In this document: piece by piece, positions 46,429 to 56,233 of the stretch
How the letters are laid out: the number at the start of each line of letters is the position of its first letter
How positions within the stretch are numbered: the first letter of the stretch is position 1
From: Cognatiluteimonas telluris
GTDB taxonomy: Bacteria; Pseudomonadota; Gammaproteobacteria; Xanthomonadales; Xanthomonadaceae
Direction: 5' to 3'
Length of the DNA stretch: 64,000 nucleotides
Assembly (NCBI RefSeq): GCF_011320095.1
Contig: NZ_JAANOY010000002.1
Location: forward strand, 186,001-250,000
Position numbers and translations under genes: made by a program
The notes under the pieces: generated by a model
The model's database searches: none
What the model was told of the DNA's origin: nothing
The model's input: only the letters and a program-made list of their open reading frames with translations

Positions 46429-47133
46429 CTAAACGCGGGTGGCGAGCGGCGCCGGCGTTCCGGTCTCGCCAAGGTCGAGTCGCGCAAGCTCGGCGATGCG
46501 GTCGATGACCCTGTCCGGCGCCGGCTGCACCAGTGTGCCTTCCGCCCCCCGCGCGTAGTGCCCCTGGCGCACGAACACCGTCGTCACCGCACCGCCCCAG
46601 GCCGCTTTCACCGCTGCCAGCAGCCGCGGCTTGTCGTCGACCAGGATGTAGTGCCGCGCGGGCCAAGCCTCTTTTACCGCATCGAGCATGCGTTCCTTGT
46701 GCACGGTCACCAAAACCCTTCCCTGCACTGCGTCCCACAGTCCGGAACGCTGGATCTTGTGCGGCTGGAAGACGATGTCGCCGTCGGACAGGATCACGCT
46801 CGTGCAACCCTGCCCCGCCAGCGACTTCATCGCCTGGAGCGCGCCCGGGTAGACAAGCTGGTCGAACGGGAAATCGAGCAGGAATGTCGACATCCGCAGC
46901 AGGTCCGGATCGTGCTCGAAATCGCGACGCATCCGCTGCAGCGGTTCAAGGTAGTCGGCGTAACCACGCTCGGCGCGGACGGCTTCGTACAACGCCCGGT
47001 AGCGCGCGCGCCCGCGGTCGCCGAGCGCCTGCGTGAGCCGCCCGTCGAGGGCGGCGGAAAACGCGTCGTTGTCGAGCAGCGTGTTGTCGACATCGAGCAG
47101 GCACACCACGCCTGCGCCTGCGTCCGTCAGCAC
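46429..47133 (-). CDS. HAD family hydrolase in the zwf-tal operon
   Basis: A 234-residue HAD-superfamily protein. It has the catalytic motif [12 protein letters not shown] (D-x-D-x-T), a helical cap (residues 25-95), the Ser-containing VILSDGD motif, and [20 protein letters not shown] as the acidic motif IV. It is probably a phosphatase acting on a small phosphorylated metabolite. It overlaps the zwf end by seven bases and lies between zwf and tal, where 6-phosphogluconolactonase is often found. It is not homologous to Pgl, so a role there is speculation; repair of a damaged sugar phosphate would also fit. Confidence 0.8.
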   Translation of the reverse strand: MLTDAGAGVVCLLDVDNTLLDNDAFSAALDGRLTQALGDRGRARYRALYEAVRAERGYADYLEPLQRMRRDFEHDPDLLRMSTFLLDFPFDQLVYPGALQAMKSLAGQGCTSVILSDGDIVFQPHKIQRSGLWDAVQGRVLVTVHKERMLDAVKEAWPARHYILVDDKPRLLAAVKAAWGGAVTTVFVRQGHYARGAEGTLVQPAPDRVIDRIAELARLDLGETGTPAPLATRV

Positions 47134-48524
47134 GGCGGCGCGACTTCTGCGACCGGGTCGTGCCAGTCATCGTCGCCGGCGAGGATGCCGCGCGCCGCGG
47201 GCGGACCCCAGCTGCCCTTGGGATACACGGGCACGTCGCCCGGCAGGTCCAGCACCGGATCGACCACGCGCCAGGCCGCCTCGACCGCGGCATCGCGGGT
47301 GAACAACGACGAGTCGCCACGCAGCGCGTCGCCCAGCAGGCGTTCGTACGGCGGCGCGCCGCGCAACGACAGGTGGCGCGCGACCAGCTCGACGCCTTCG
47401 CCGCGCATCGCCTCGCCGGGCTGTTTCACCTGCGCGCCGGTCGCGATGACCATCTGCGGGCCGAGCCGGAAGCGGAAGTAATTGGCCCGCGCCGGCTTTG
47501 CCTCGTCGAAGATCGCCATCGGCGGGCAACGCAGGTTGACCATAACCTCGGTGGTGGTCAGCGGCAGGCATTTGCCCGCGCGCACGTAGAACGGAACATC
47601 GGCCCAGCGCCAGGTGTCGATGAAGAGCTTCAACGCGACGTAGGTCTCGACGTTGGACCCGGGTTTGACGCCGGCCTGCTCGCGATAGCCTTCGAACTGC
47701 CCGCGCACGACATCCTCGGGGCGCAGCGGCCGCATCGCGCGGAACAGGCGCAGCTTCTCGGCGTGGACCGCCTGGGCGTCGTCGTCGATCGGCGCGTCCA
47801 TCGCCAGCAGCGCCACGACCTGCAGCAGGTGGTTTTGCACCACGTCGCGGATCGCGCCGACGCTGTCGTAGAAGCTGCCCCGCCCCTGGATGCCGAAATC
47901 CTCGGCCATCGTGATCTGGACGTTGTCGATGTAGTTGCGGTTCCACACCGGTTCCAGGAACGCATTGGCGAAGCGGTAGTACAGCAGGTTGCGCACCGGT
48001 TCCTTGCCCAGGAAGTGGTCGATGCGGAACACCGCGCTTTCGGGGAAGACCTCGTGCAGCGTTGCGTTGAGCGCCTGCGCCGAGGCCAGGTCGCGGCCGA
48101 AAGGTTTCTCCACCACCACCCGCGCGCCATCCGCGCAGCCCGAGCGCGCCAGTTGCTGGACCACCTCGCCGAACAGCGACGGCGGAATCGCGAGGTAATG
48201 CAGCGGGCATCGCTTGCCCTTGAGCGCATCGCGCAGGCGGTCGAAGGTGGCCGGGTCGTTGTAGTCGCCGTTGATGTACTGCAGGTTGGCGCACAGCTTC
48301 TCGAACACCGGCTGGTCCACGCCACCGGCATGCTCCAGGCTGTCGCGCATGCGCTCGCGCAGCGAATCGATCCCGCCTGAGCCGCGCGCGACACCGATGA
48401 TCGGCAGTTCCATCTTGTAGTCGCGGAACAACGCCTGCAGCGCGGGGAAGATCTTCTTGTAGGCCAGGTCGCCGGTGGCGCCAAAAAACACGAGTGCATC
48501 GGAAGGCTGGTCTGGCGCGTTCAA
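47127..48524 (-). CDS. zwf: Glucose-6-phosphate 1-dehydrogenase
   Basis: A 465-residue enzyme of the oxidative pentose phosphate branch, making 6-phosphogluconolactone and NADPH. Motifs are [22 protein letters not shown] (coenzyme site), [35 protein letters not shown] (active site), and [11 protein letters not shown]. The start appears to be TTG at 48524, supported by AGGAG seven bases upstream and the normal N-terminus. It is the first gene of the minus-strand run zwf-HAD-tal-pgi-tkt-HVA. Confidence 0.94.
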   Translation of the reverse strand: MNAPDQPSDALVFFGATGDLAYKKIFPALQALFRDYKMELPIIGVARGSGGIDSLRERMRDSLEHAGGVDQPVFEKLCANLQYINGDYNDPATFDRLRDALKGKRCPLHYLAIPPSLFGEVVQQLARSGCADGARVVVEKPFGRDLASAQALNATLHEVFPESAVFRIDHFLGKEPVRNLLYYRFANAFLEPVWNRNYIDNVQITMAEDFGIQGRGSFYDSVGAIRDVVQNHLLQVVALLAMDAPIDDDAQAVHAEKLRLFRAMRPLRPEDVVRGQFEGYREQAGVKPGSNVETYVALKLFIDTWRWADVPFYVRAGKCLPLTTTEVMVNLRCPPMAIFDEAKPARANYFRFRLGPQMVIATGAQVKQPGEAMRGEGVELVARHLSLRGAPPYERLLGDALRGDSSLFTRDAAVEAAWRVVDPVLDLPGDVPVYPKGSWGPPAARGILAGDDDWHDPVAEVAPPC

Positions 48525-48730
48525 CGGTCGCTCCTGTCGGTCGGGCGCCGGGCATCCGCGCCGTTGGCGTCCTTCCTACAGGATGAACGGTTAAGCGGCG
48601 GTCGAACAGTGCTGGGCGCCAGCGACCGCGCGGCCACTGGTCCCTGCCGCATGCAGGAAGGCGCGATTGCTCGCTGCCGGCAACTGGCGAGGGCACGCGA
48701 CGATCGCGCCCCTCGCCACCCGCGGATCGG

Positions 48731-49408
48731 TCAGCCCTGGACCGGAACGATGGTGATTTCGACCCGGCGGTTCTGCGCGCGCCCGGCTTCGGTGTCGTTG
48801 CTGGCGATCGGGCGCGTCTCGCCCGCACCGACCACCATCATCCGCTGCTGGAGGATGCCCTTGCTGCCCAGGTAGGCGGCGACGGCGTTCGCGCGTTCCA
48901 TCGACAGTTGCTGGTTGTAGGCATCGGTGCCGACGTTGTCGGTGTGGCCGGCGACTTCGATCACCGTCTGGTTGTACTGGTTGAGCGTGCCGGCGACGTT
49001 GTCGAGCACCGGATAGAACTGCGGCTGCAGGTTGCTCGAATCGAAAGCGAAGGTGATGTTGCCCGGCATGTTGAGGGTGATGTTGTCGCCGTTGCGCACC
49101 ACGCCCACGCCGGTGCCCTGCAGGTCGCGCCGCAGCGCGGCTTCCTGGCGATCCTGGTAGGCGCCGATGCCGCCACCGGCCAGGCCGCCGATACCGGCCC
49201 CGACCAGTGCGCGCTGGCGGCGCTCGACCGCGTCGTGACCGCTGAGCAGCCCGGCGACGGCGCCGATGCCGGCACCAATCAGCGCGCCTGTGCGGGTGTG
49301 GTTGGGATCATTGGGGTCGCTGGTCTGGCCGGTGTAGGTGGCGCAACTGGACAGCGCGATGGCGCCGGCCAGGGAGGCAACGAGGGCGGTGGTGGCGAGC
49401 TTGCGCAT
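48731..49408 (-). CDS. OmpA-like lipoprotein with glycine-zipper domain
   Basis: A 225-residue outer-membrane lipoprotein of the YiaD/OprL-like group. It has lipobox LSSC (Cys22), a glycine zipper (TGALIGAGIGAVAGLLSG and ALVGAGIGGLAGGGIGAYQDRQEA), and a C-terminal OmpA peptidoglycan-binding domain with NITFAFDSSNLQPQF, EVAGHTDNVGTDAYNQQLSMERANAVAAYL and GAGETRPIASNDTEAGRAQNRRVEI. It anchors the outer membrane to the cell wall. AGGAAG precedes the ATG. It stands as a single gene. Confidence 0.9.
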   Translation of the reverse strand: MRKLATTALVASLAGAIALSSCATYTGQTSDPNDPNHTRTGALIGAGIGAVAGLLSGHDAVERRQRALVGAGIGGLAGGGIGAYQDRQEAALRRDLQGTGVGVVRNGDNITLNMPGNITFAFDSSNLQPQFYPVLDNVAGTLNQYNQTVIEVAGHTDNVGTDAYNQQLSMERANAVAAYLGSKGILQQRMMVVGAGETRPIASNDTEAGRAQNRRVEITIVPVQG

Positions 49409-49508
49409 GGGGACTTCCTCTATGTTGCGTGGGCGGCCCGAAGACCTGAATACGCGACGCAAGGTAGTGCCCCGCCTGTCTCCGGGCAGTGACGGTGGCG
49501 TCGACCGT

Positions 49509-52500
49509 TCAGCCTCCGGTCTGCGTGACCCGGGCGCCGGCGGGACCCGGGTCCACGCGCGGGGCGACCACGCCCTCCACCAGCAGGGTCGCGAACGCCT
49601 CGGCCTCGAGCGGGAAGCTGTAGTAATAGCCCTGGATCTCGTGGCAGCCGTGCGCCTGCAGCGCACGGGCCTGGGCCGTGGTTTCGACCCCTTCGGCGAC
49701 CACCTGCGCATCCAGCGCGCGCGCCATCGCGATGATGGCCTGCACCACCGCGTCCTGGCGGGCGTCACCGGGCAGCCGGCTGACGAAGGATTGATCGATC
49801 TTCAGCATCTGGAAGCGGTACTGCAGCAGGTAGCGCAGGCTCGAGTAGCCGGTGCCGAAGTCGTCCAGCGCGATCTGGACGCCCAGTGCGTCCAGTCCCT
49901 GGATCAACAGCTGCGCGCGGACCTCGTCGGCGAACATCTGGCTTTCGGTGAATTCGATCTGCAGGTATTCCGGCGCCAGTGCGGTGGCATCGAGCGTTCC
50001 GCGGACGTGGGCCAGCAGGCGTTCGGCATCGAAGCGCGCGAGCGACACGTTCACCGACACCGGCATTGGCGGCAGCCCCATCAGCTGCCAATCGCGGTTC
50101 TGCCGGCAGGCCGCGCGCATCACCCATTCGTCGAGCGCGGTGATCAAGCCGCTCTCTTCCGCCACCGGGATGAACTCGGCCGGCATCGCCATGCTGCCGT
50201 CGGGACGGCGCCAGCGCACCAGCGCTTCCATGCCGGTGATGCGCCCCTCCGGGTAACGCACCTTGGGCTGGTAGGCGAGGAACAACTCGTCGTGCTCGAG
50301 TGCGTGCCGCAGTTGGCTTTCGAGTTCGAGCCGGCTTCCGGCCTGGTCGCTCATGGCGTTGGAGAAATAGCTGTACTGGTCGCGCCCGGAACGCTTGGCG
50401 TGGTACAGCGCGGTGTCGGCCTGCATCAGCAGCGAGCGTGCATCGCTGGCATCCTGCGGGAACAAGGCGATGCCGATGCTCAGCGACACGTGCAGCCGCT
50501 GCCCGTCCGCGACCACCGGCTCGCGCATCGCGCGCAACATCTTGTCGGCCACGCGCGCGGCGTCGCGCGGGTCGCCCAGGCGGTCGAGCAGCACCACGAA
50601 CTCGTCGCCGCCCTGGCGGCTGACCGTGTCGTCGTCGCGCACGCAGGCCACCAGCCGGCGCGAGACCTCCTGCAGCACCAGGTCGCCGACCTGGTGGCCA
50701 AGCGAGTCGTTGATGGTCTTGAAGTGGTCCAGGTCGATGAACAGCACCGCACCGGCGTTGCCGCCGAAGCCACCGGCGATCGCCGCCAGCGCATGCGACA
50801 GGCGATCGTGCAGCAGCACCCGGTTGGGCAGGTCGGTCAGGTAGTCGTGCTGCGCCAGGTGCGACATCTTCACCGCCATCATGCGCAGCTCGCTGATGTC
50901 GCGGAACACCATCACGCCGCCAACCACCTGGCCGGAACTGTCGTGGATCGGCGCCGCCGAATCCTCGATCGGCGTCTCGGCGCCGTCGCGCCGGCGCAGC
51001 GCGATGTCGCTCTGCAGCGCCACGGTGCGATCGTCGCGGATCGCGATCCGCAGCGGCGACAGCGGCGCGTCGCCGCGGGCCAGGTCGATCAGTCGCAGGA
51101 CTTCGTCGATCGGCCTGCCGGTGGCTTCGGCCTCGGTCCAGCCGGTCATCGCCTCGGCCACCGGGTTGAGCAGGGTGACGCGCAGGTCGCGATCGCAGAC
51201 CAGGACCGCGTCGCCAATCGAGTCGAGGGTGACCTGGATGCGTTCCTTTTCCTCGAAGAGCGCGCGCTCGGCGGCCTTGCGCTCGCTGATGTCGTGGGCC
51301 AGCACGAAGTAACCGCAGACCGCGCCATCGCGGAACTGCGGCACGTATTCCACCGATGCGTCGCGGCCGGCGATCGTGAGTTCGAAACGCACGGTTTCCC
51401 CCGCGAGCGCGCGTTGCACCGGGCCCGACAGGCGCTCGGCATCGGCTGCACCCAGCATCTGCGCGGTGGTTTGGCCGATGAAATCGGATGCGGGGCGTCC
51501 AAACCACGCCTGGAACTGGCTGTTGACCAAGGTATAGCGGCGGTCGATGTCGAGCTGCCCGATCAATGCAGGCACGTTGTCGACCAGTTGCTGAAGGCGC
51601 TCGCGGGCCCGTAGCAGCGCCGTACGCGCGGCCGCCCGTTTTTCCTGCAGCACGCTCACCAGCATCGGCGGGATGACCGCCAGGCTGCTGTAGAAGGCGA
51701 ACTCGAAAAAGCCGATCCCGGCCACAGCGGTGAACCGCCCTGCCTCGTGCGCCTCCAGGTAGCGATGCATCAGGACGACGGTGAGGTTCGCCAGCAGGCA
51801 CTCGATCGCGGTCCCGAGGATGCCGACCCGGAAGGCGGCGTACAGCAGCGGCAGCATCAGCAGCACGAAAGGCTGCGTGCTGGTCAACACGGCGACGACG
51901 CTCACGGCCAGCGTCAGCAGGGTGATCATCGCCAGCCTGCCGCGCTGCTCGCGCTGGAACAGCGCCTTGATGCGCTCGGGCGAAGCGGCCAGCACCAGCG
52001 GCAGCAGGACGATCATCCCGAATGCGTTGCCGACCCACCAGGCGACCAGGGCATCGATGTAGCGCACCCCGAGCGCCAGATGGCTGACCCAGGCCCCGAT
52101 GCCGGCGCCTGCCGCCGGCGCGACCAGCACCGTCACCAGCACCAGCCAGGCGATCCGCGAGAACGCCTGCAACGTGTCCGGTCCGACCCGCAGCCGGCGC
52201 AGCAATGCATAGGCCAGCGCCAGTTCCAGCAGGCGCGGGGCAGCGATCGCCATCGCCGCGAACAGTGGCCTGCCTGCCAGCGTCGAGGCCAGCATCATCG
52301 CCAGGTAGCCAAGCACCAGGTACAGGCCCGCAGCGGCGGCGCCCACCTGGCGCCGCACCATCACCCCGAGCAGCAGTGCCCCGCCGAGACGAAGGCCAGC
52401 TCCGCTGCGGGGCTGCCACACCAGCAAGGCGGTGCCCAGGCTGATGGCGAAGAATGCCAGCGCGGACCAGGCCGCGGCGGCGAACTCGCCCCGCAATGGC

Positions 52501-52529
52501 GCGTAAGGAGATGGCGCGCGCGTCTGCAT
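49509..52529 (-). CDS. MASE1-PAS-PAS-GGDEF-EAL cyclic-di-GMP protein
   Basis: A 1006-residue membrane protein. About eight N-terminal helices (residues 15-300) form a MASE1-type sensor. Two PAS domains follow (about 305-420 and 430-555). The GGDEF domain has SRQGGDEF (GGDEF at 640-644), an intact active site. The EAL domain starts at MEALVRW (Glu768) and keeps NVSLARF, EFTESQMF, LDDFGTGYSS, KIDQSFV and AEGVET, so both diguanylate cyclase and phosphodiesterase activity are possible. There is no RxxD I-site directly before GGDEF. It is 82 bases from alr on the same strand but probably has its own promoter. Confidence 0.9.
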   Translation of the reverse strand: MQTRAPSPYAPLRGEFAAAAWSALAFFAISLGTALLVWQPRSGAGLRLGGALLLGVMVRRQVGAAAAGLYLVLGYLAMMLASTLAGRPLFAAMAIAAPRLLELALAYALLRRLRVGPDTLQAFSRIAWLVLVTVLVAPAAGAGIGAWVSHLALGVRYIDALVAWWVGNAFGMIVLLPLVLAASPERIKALFQREQRGRLAMITLLTLAVSVVAVLTSTQPFVLLMLPLLYAAFRVGILGTAIECLLANLTVVLMHRYLEAHEAGRFTAVAGIGFFEFAFYSSLAVIPPMLVSVLQEKRAAARTALLRARERLQQLVDNVPALIGQLDIDRRYTLVNSQFQAWFGRPASDFIGQTTAQMLGAADAERLSGPVQRALAGETVRFELTIAGRDASVEYVPQFRDGAVCGYFVLAHDISERKAAERALFEEKERIQVTLDSIGDAVLVCDRDLRVTLLNPVAEAMTGWTEAEATGRPIDEVLRLIDLARGDAPLSPLRIAIRDDRTVALQSDIALRRRDGAETPIEDSAAPIHDSSGQVVGGVMVFRDISELRMMAVKMSHLAQHDYLTDLPNRVLLHDRLSHALAAIAGGFGGNAGAVLFIDLDHFKTINDSLGHQVGDLVLQEVSRRLVACVRDDDTVSRQGGDEFVVLLDRLGDPRDAARVADKMLRAMREPVVADGQRLHVSLSIGIALFPQDASDARSLLMQADTALYHAKRSGRDQYSYFSNAMSDQAGSRLELESQLRHALEHDELFLAYQPKVRYPEGRITGMEALVRWRRPDGSMAMPAEFIPVAEESGLITALDEWVMRAACRQNRDWQLMGLPPMPVSVNVSLARFDAERLLAHVRGTLDATALAPEYLQIEFTESQMFADEVRAQLLIQGLDALGVQIALDDFGTGYSSLRYLLQYRFQMLKIDQSFVSRLPGDARQDAVVQAIIAMARALDAQVVAEGVETTAQARALQAHGCHEIQGYYYSFPLEAEAFATLLVEGVVAPRVDPGPAGARVTQTGG

Positions 52530-52611
52530 GTCCGCGATGGCCCTGTCGGTTCCTGCGGGCGACCTGCGGGCAGTATGCGCCCCGGCCGCGGGAGGTCGGC
52601 AACGACGGGGC

Positions 52612-53703
52612 TCAGTCCTCCACGAAGCGCACGCGGCGCGTGATCGAGCACACCGGCTCGTAGCCGATCGTGCCCGCGGCGGCGGCGATGGTTTCGACCG
52701 GCAGCGGATCGCCCCACAGCACCACCGGATCGCCCGGTCGCGCGTCGGGCTGCGTCCGCAGGTCGATCGTCATCAGGTCCATCGACACCCGGCCGACGAT
52801 CGCGGCACGCGCGCCATTGACCAGCACCGGCGTGCCGGCGGGCACCCGGCGCGGATAACCGTCGCCGTAGCCGATCGCCGCGACCCCCACCGGCATGTCC
52901 TCCGGGCACTCCCAGGTGGCTGAATAGCCGATGCGCTCGCCACGGCGGATCCGGTTGACCGCGATCAGCCGCGTCGCCAGCGTCATCGCCGGGCGCAGGT
53001 CGAAGTCCGCGCCGGTGGTGCCCTCGACGACGGAGATCCCGTACAGCGCGCCGCCGGGGCGCACCCAGTCGAAATGCGCATCCGGCCAGCCCAGCACCGC
53101 CGCCGAATTGGCCAGCGACCGCGCGCCGGGCAGGCCCGCGGTGGCTTCGGCGAAGACGCGCAATTGCTCGCGCGTCTGCCGGCCGTGGGACGCGCTGCCG
53201 ATGAATTCGTCGGAGCTGGCGAAGTGGTTCATCAGGACGATGTCGGCATCCACCGCAGGCGCCGCCTGCAGGCGCGCATGGGCCTCGCGCACGTCTTCGG
53301 GCGCGAAGCCCAGACGATGCATGCCGGTATCGAGCTTGAGCCAGCAGCGGATCGGCGTTCCCGGCGCCGCCTGCTCGAGCATCTGCAGCTGCGAGGCGTG
53401 GTGGACGACGGTTTCGACGTTGAGCCGTCGCAACTGGCCGATGTCCTCGGCGTCGTTGAACCCGGACAGCAGCACCACCGGCTGCGACAATCCCGCCGCG
53501 CGCAGCCGCTCCGCGTCGCTCAACGCGGCCACCCCGAACGCATCGGCGCCGGACAGCGCACGCGCCACGCGCTCCAGGCCGTGGCCATAACCGTCGGCCT
53601 TCACCACCGCCATCACCCGGCTGTTGGGGGCCCGGCGCCGCACCTGCGACAGGTTGTGGCGCAGCGCATCGGTATGGACGGTGGCGGAAGTCGGTCGGGC
53701 CAT
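52612..53703 (-). CDS. alr: Alanine racemase
   Basis: A 363-residue PLP enzyme converting L- to D-alanine for peptidoglycan. It has MAVVKADGYGHGLERVARAL with the PLP Lys35, CWLKLDTGMHRLGF, NSAAVLGWPDAHFDWVRPGGALYGI, the second-base Tyr in RIGYSATW, and VGVAAIGYGDGYPRRVPAGTPVLVNG, VGRVSMDLMTIDL. Complete and of normal length. In gammaproteobacteria alr often lies near dnaB; here it is 2.5 kb away with a toxin-immunity insertion between. Confidence 0.94.
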   Translation of the reverse strand: MARPTSATVHTDALRHNLSQVRRRAPNSRVMAVVKADGYGHGLERVARALSGADAFGVAALSDAERLRAAGLSQPVVLLSGFNDAEDIGQLRRLNVETVVHHASQLQMLEQAAPGTPIRCWLKLDTGMHRLGFAPEDVREAHARLQAAPAVDADIVLMNHFASSDEFIGSASHGRQTREQLRVFAEATAGLPGARSLANSAAVLGWPDAHFDWVRPGGALYGISVVEGTTGADFDLRPAMTLATRLIAVNRIRRGERIGYSATWECPEDMPVGVAAIGYGDGYPRRVPAGTPVLVNGARAAIVGRVSMDLMTIDLRTQPDARPGDPVVLWGDPLPVETIAAAAGTIGYEPVCSITRRVRFVED

Positions 53704-53850
53704 GTGGCTAGTTTACGGGCGTCGCCGACTTCCGGCGCGCTGTCCACGGCCTCCCGGCACGGCGAATCCTGACGGCCACCCACGCTCGTCCAATTGCATC
53801 CGTGCGGCAATGACCCTAGTCTCGCCAGTGTTTCCAGGGAGGGGACTTCA

Positions 53851-54561
53851 ATGGCAATGGATTTGCCGGGCGCAAGGCCACGGGTCTTTCGCTCGCGTCG
53901 TTCAGGCGATCACGTTCGGCGCCGAGGCCTGCATGCAGGCCGACGCCTGGTCCCGCATCCCGCCGCTGCCCGCGCGACGCTCCTACGGGTACTGCTGATC
54001 GCGTCGATCTCCTTGTCCATCGGCGGATGTGCGCACGCCATGCCCAGAGCCAACCAGCCTGTATCTGGAGGCGATCGCGTGAATGCCAATGAATTCCCTC
54101 TACGCTTCAATGACCACGATTTCGATGCACTTTGTTACAACACCATCGGATGCCGTGTGTCATATGCCGGCACCATTGAAGTCAACGAGCCGCCCGACGT
54201 CGTGTCGCCTCCACCGTTATCGGCAGACTACCGAAAGCACTGGGGGTTCGCGAGCCATGTCGGCATTCGAAATTTCCCGCCGCCGGCATTCGTCGAATGG
54301 AAGTCACTGGACGGCGTGCCTCACGAAGCGCATATCGACATCGGCGCGATCTTCAAGGACGAGTTGGTGTTACACCATGTTCCGCTCGATGAGATTCCTA
54401 AACGCACTGCGGCAACCCCCGGGGGTCCTGGCATTTTTCTGGAAGTGAATGACCGGACGATCAGCGTCTATATGCAATCGACGATCGCACTCAAGGATTT
54501 GCCAACGCGAAGGAGCGCTTTCGTGAACGAGCTCAATCTCGCCTGGACCCACACCTACTAG
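53851..54561 (+). CDS. Lipoprotein, probable immunity to the adjacent T4SS lipase effector
   Basis: A 236-residue protein with a lipobox ISLSIGGC (Cys60) after a hydrophobic segment LLRVLLIASISLSI. The 59 residues before the cysteine are long for a signal peptide, so the true start may lie further in, although the ATG at 53851 has a good ribosome binding site (GGGAGGGG). The mature part has no recognised motif (FPLRFNDHDFDALCYNTIGCRV; HWGFASHVGIRNFPPPAFVEWKSLDG). It lies 17 bases before a lipase effector gene. Immunity proteins for such periplasm-acting effectors are typically lipoproteins, so this is the probable antidote. Confidence 0.65.
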   Translation: MAMDLPGARPRVFRSRRSGDHVRRRGLHAGRRLVPHPAAARATLLRVLLIASISLSIGGCAHAMPRANQPVSGGDRVNANEFPLRFNDHDFDALCYNTIGCRVSYAGTIEVNEPPDVVSPPPLSADYRKHWGFASHVGIRNFPPPAFVEWKSLDGVPHEAHIDIGAIFKDELVLHHVPLDEIPKRTAATPGGPGIFLEVNDRTISVYMQSTIALKDLPTRRSAFVNELNLAWTHTY

Positions 54562-54578
54562 CGCCCAAGGAACCCAAC

Positions 54579-56171
54579 ATGGCCAAGGATTGGCTGGCTG
54601 GGAGCGACGGAAAGCAAAGCAACGGTGAAGTTGCCTACTACGCCGCCGATGCCCACGATCTGGCGACATACCGTGAAGCGCGACTTCGACTGGAACAGTT
54701 GCGCGTACCGCTGCTCATTGACCATCGAAATGCCCACGAACGGCTATTCATCGCAGCATTCGACGGCACAGGCGACGATGCTAGCCGAGACAAACTTCAC
54801 AAGACCAACATCGGCTTGATCAGCGAACAGGTCAATGATCTGAAGCGTTCCGGCGACGATGCGATCGCCATTGCATACATCGCCGGCCCCGGCACGGAGC
54901 ATTCGCCGGTTTCGCGTGCCCTTGATGGAGCCCTTGGATACACATATGACCAGCGCGTGGCAGCCGTGTACGCGAAGCTCATGCGTCAGGCGGCAATGTG
55001 GTTGGCTGAAGATCCCGAGGCTCGAATCCGAGTCCTGGACATCGGCTTTAGTCGTGGCGCGGAACAGGCGGCCGGCTTTGCGCGGATGGTCGATGAGCGC
55101 GGTATCGAGGATTGGACAGGAAACGACGGCAACGATCTCGACCAAAGCCGCCGGTTGATGACGGCGCCGAAAAAGCCACCTCTGGTCCCACCTGGTGAAA
55201 TAGCCCAGGCCGTCGCCCTCTTCGATCCCGTCGGCACCGGCGTCCCACGACTCCACGATCGGCGCCTGCCGCCTTCGGTTCTTTCGGGATTCCAGGTGAC
55301 GGCGGAAGACGAACACCGCGGGCTGTTCAAATCGACCAGCGAAATTGACCAGGGCGTCAGCAGCGACGGCCGCTTCCTGGGAGTAATGACGGCCGGCGCC
55401 CACACCGATGTCGGCGGCGGCGACACACACGATGGGCTGTCGATCCGCTCGGGCAACCTGATGATCGATTACATCAACGCCTTGAGCGATACGCCCTTCC
55501 TGGCCAAGCAGGCCGAGCCCGGCGGGACCGCCATGAATGTCGTCCACCGTTCCGACGAAGGGATGCTGCTGTACCGCCTGTGGCCAAAAATCGACCGGCG
55601 CCTGCCGTCGGGTGTCGTCGAAACCCTCGCGCCGCCTGCCGTCTGCCGGGTGGTCCCGGATTGTCGGAACGCCGAGCCGCGCGACCCATTGCTGGCTTCG
55701 CGGTTCGAGTTCAGGGCGGTGCCAATCGGCGATCTCCCGGAACCATCGCCCCCGGTTGCAAGCCGGCTCGCGGCAGCGCTTCCGCAACCGGGAAGTCCCG
55801 ATCATGCGCTGCTGCGGCAAAGCATAAGGGCGGTGCACCAGCTCGAATCCAGGCTTGGCCGCGTTCCCGACCTGTCCAGCGATCGCCTCGCCGCCGCTGT
55901 ATCGGTGTCCGCGCGGGAGGCGGGGTTCGAGCGCGTCGATCACGTTCTGCTCGACGACACCGGCATGCGTGCGTTCGTCGTCCAGGGAGGGTTGGATTCC
56001 CCGTTCCGGCAGTCGATCCGGATCGGGACCCAATCGGCGGTCACGACGCCCGTCGGCGACAGCCTCGCGCAACTCGAGCGCTTGCGTACGCCATCGCGCC
56101 AGCACGGCGCCACTGCGGTCGCGACCGGCTTGCCCATGGATGAAGCCAGGGCGCCAGCGATGGCGCGATGA
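54579..56171 (+). CDS. Lipase-type effector with XVIPCD tail (X-T4SS effector)
   Basis: A 530-residue protein. The N-terminal two thirds is a DUF2235/Tle1-like alpha/beta hydrolase. Asp62 lies in FIAAFDGTGDD; the nucleophile Ser158 is in GFSRG; His275 and Asp277 are in HTDVGGG. The tail from about residue 408 (HALLRQSIRAVHQLESRLG, SAREAGFERVDHVLLDDTGMRAFVVQGGLDSPFRQSIRI, then AVTTPVGDSLAQL) matches the XVIPCD domain that binds VirD4 and marks effectors of the bacteria-killing type IV secretion system of Xanthomonas and Lysobacter. It is probably a phospholipase injected into rival cells. The secretion apparatus is not in this window. The immunity candidate is the lipoprotein just upstream. 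Confidence 0.82.
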   Translation: MAKDWLAGSDGKQSNGEVAYYAADAHDLATYREARLRLEQLRVPLLIDHRNAHERLFIAAFDGTGDDASRDKLHKTNIGLISEQVNDLKRSGDDAIAIAYIAGPGTEHSPVSRALDGALGYTYDQRVAAVYAKLMRQAAMWLAEDPEARIRVLDIGFSRGAEQAAGFARMVDERGIEDWTGNDGNDLDQSRRLMTAPKKPPLVPPGEIAQAVALFDPVGTGVPRLHDRRLPPSVLSGFQVTAEDEHRGLFKSTSEIDQGVSSDGRFLGVMTAGAHTDVGGGDTHDGLSIRSGNLMIDYINALSDTPFLAKQAEPGGTAMNVVHRSDEGMLLYRLWPKIDRRLPSGVVETLAPPAVCRVVPDCRNAEPRDPLLASRFEFRAVPIGDLPEPSPPVASRLAAALPQPGSPDHALLRQSIRAVHQLESRLGRVPDLSSDRLAAAVSVSAREAGFERVDHVLLDDTGMRAFVVQGGLDSPFRQSIRIGTQSAVTTPVGDSLAQLERLRTPSRQHGATAVATGLPMDEARAPAMAR

Positions 56172-56233
56172 GGACGGTGTGCGTCGCTCGCCGAAATGCT
56201 TGCTTTCCCAATCGCGCTGTCGCCTGCTCCTGC

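Noticed and set aside
49338-51614. Long plus-strand frame of 758 codons opposite the GGDEF-EAL gene
   Set aside because: Same reason: antisense shadow, His/Arg/Gln-rich, while the minus strand encodes a complete GGDEF-EAL protein.
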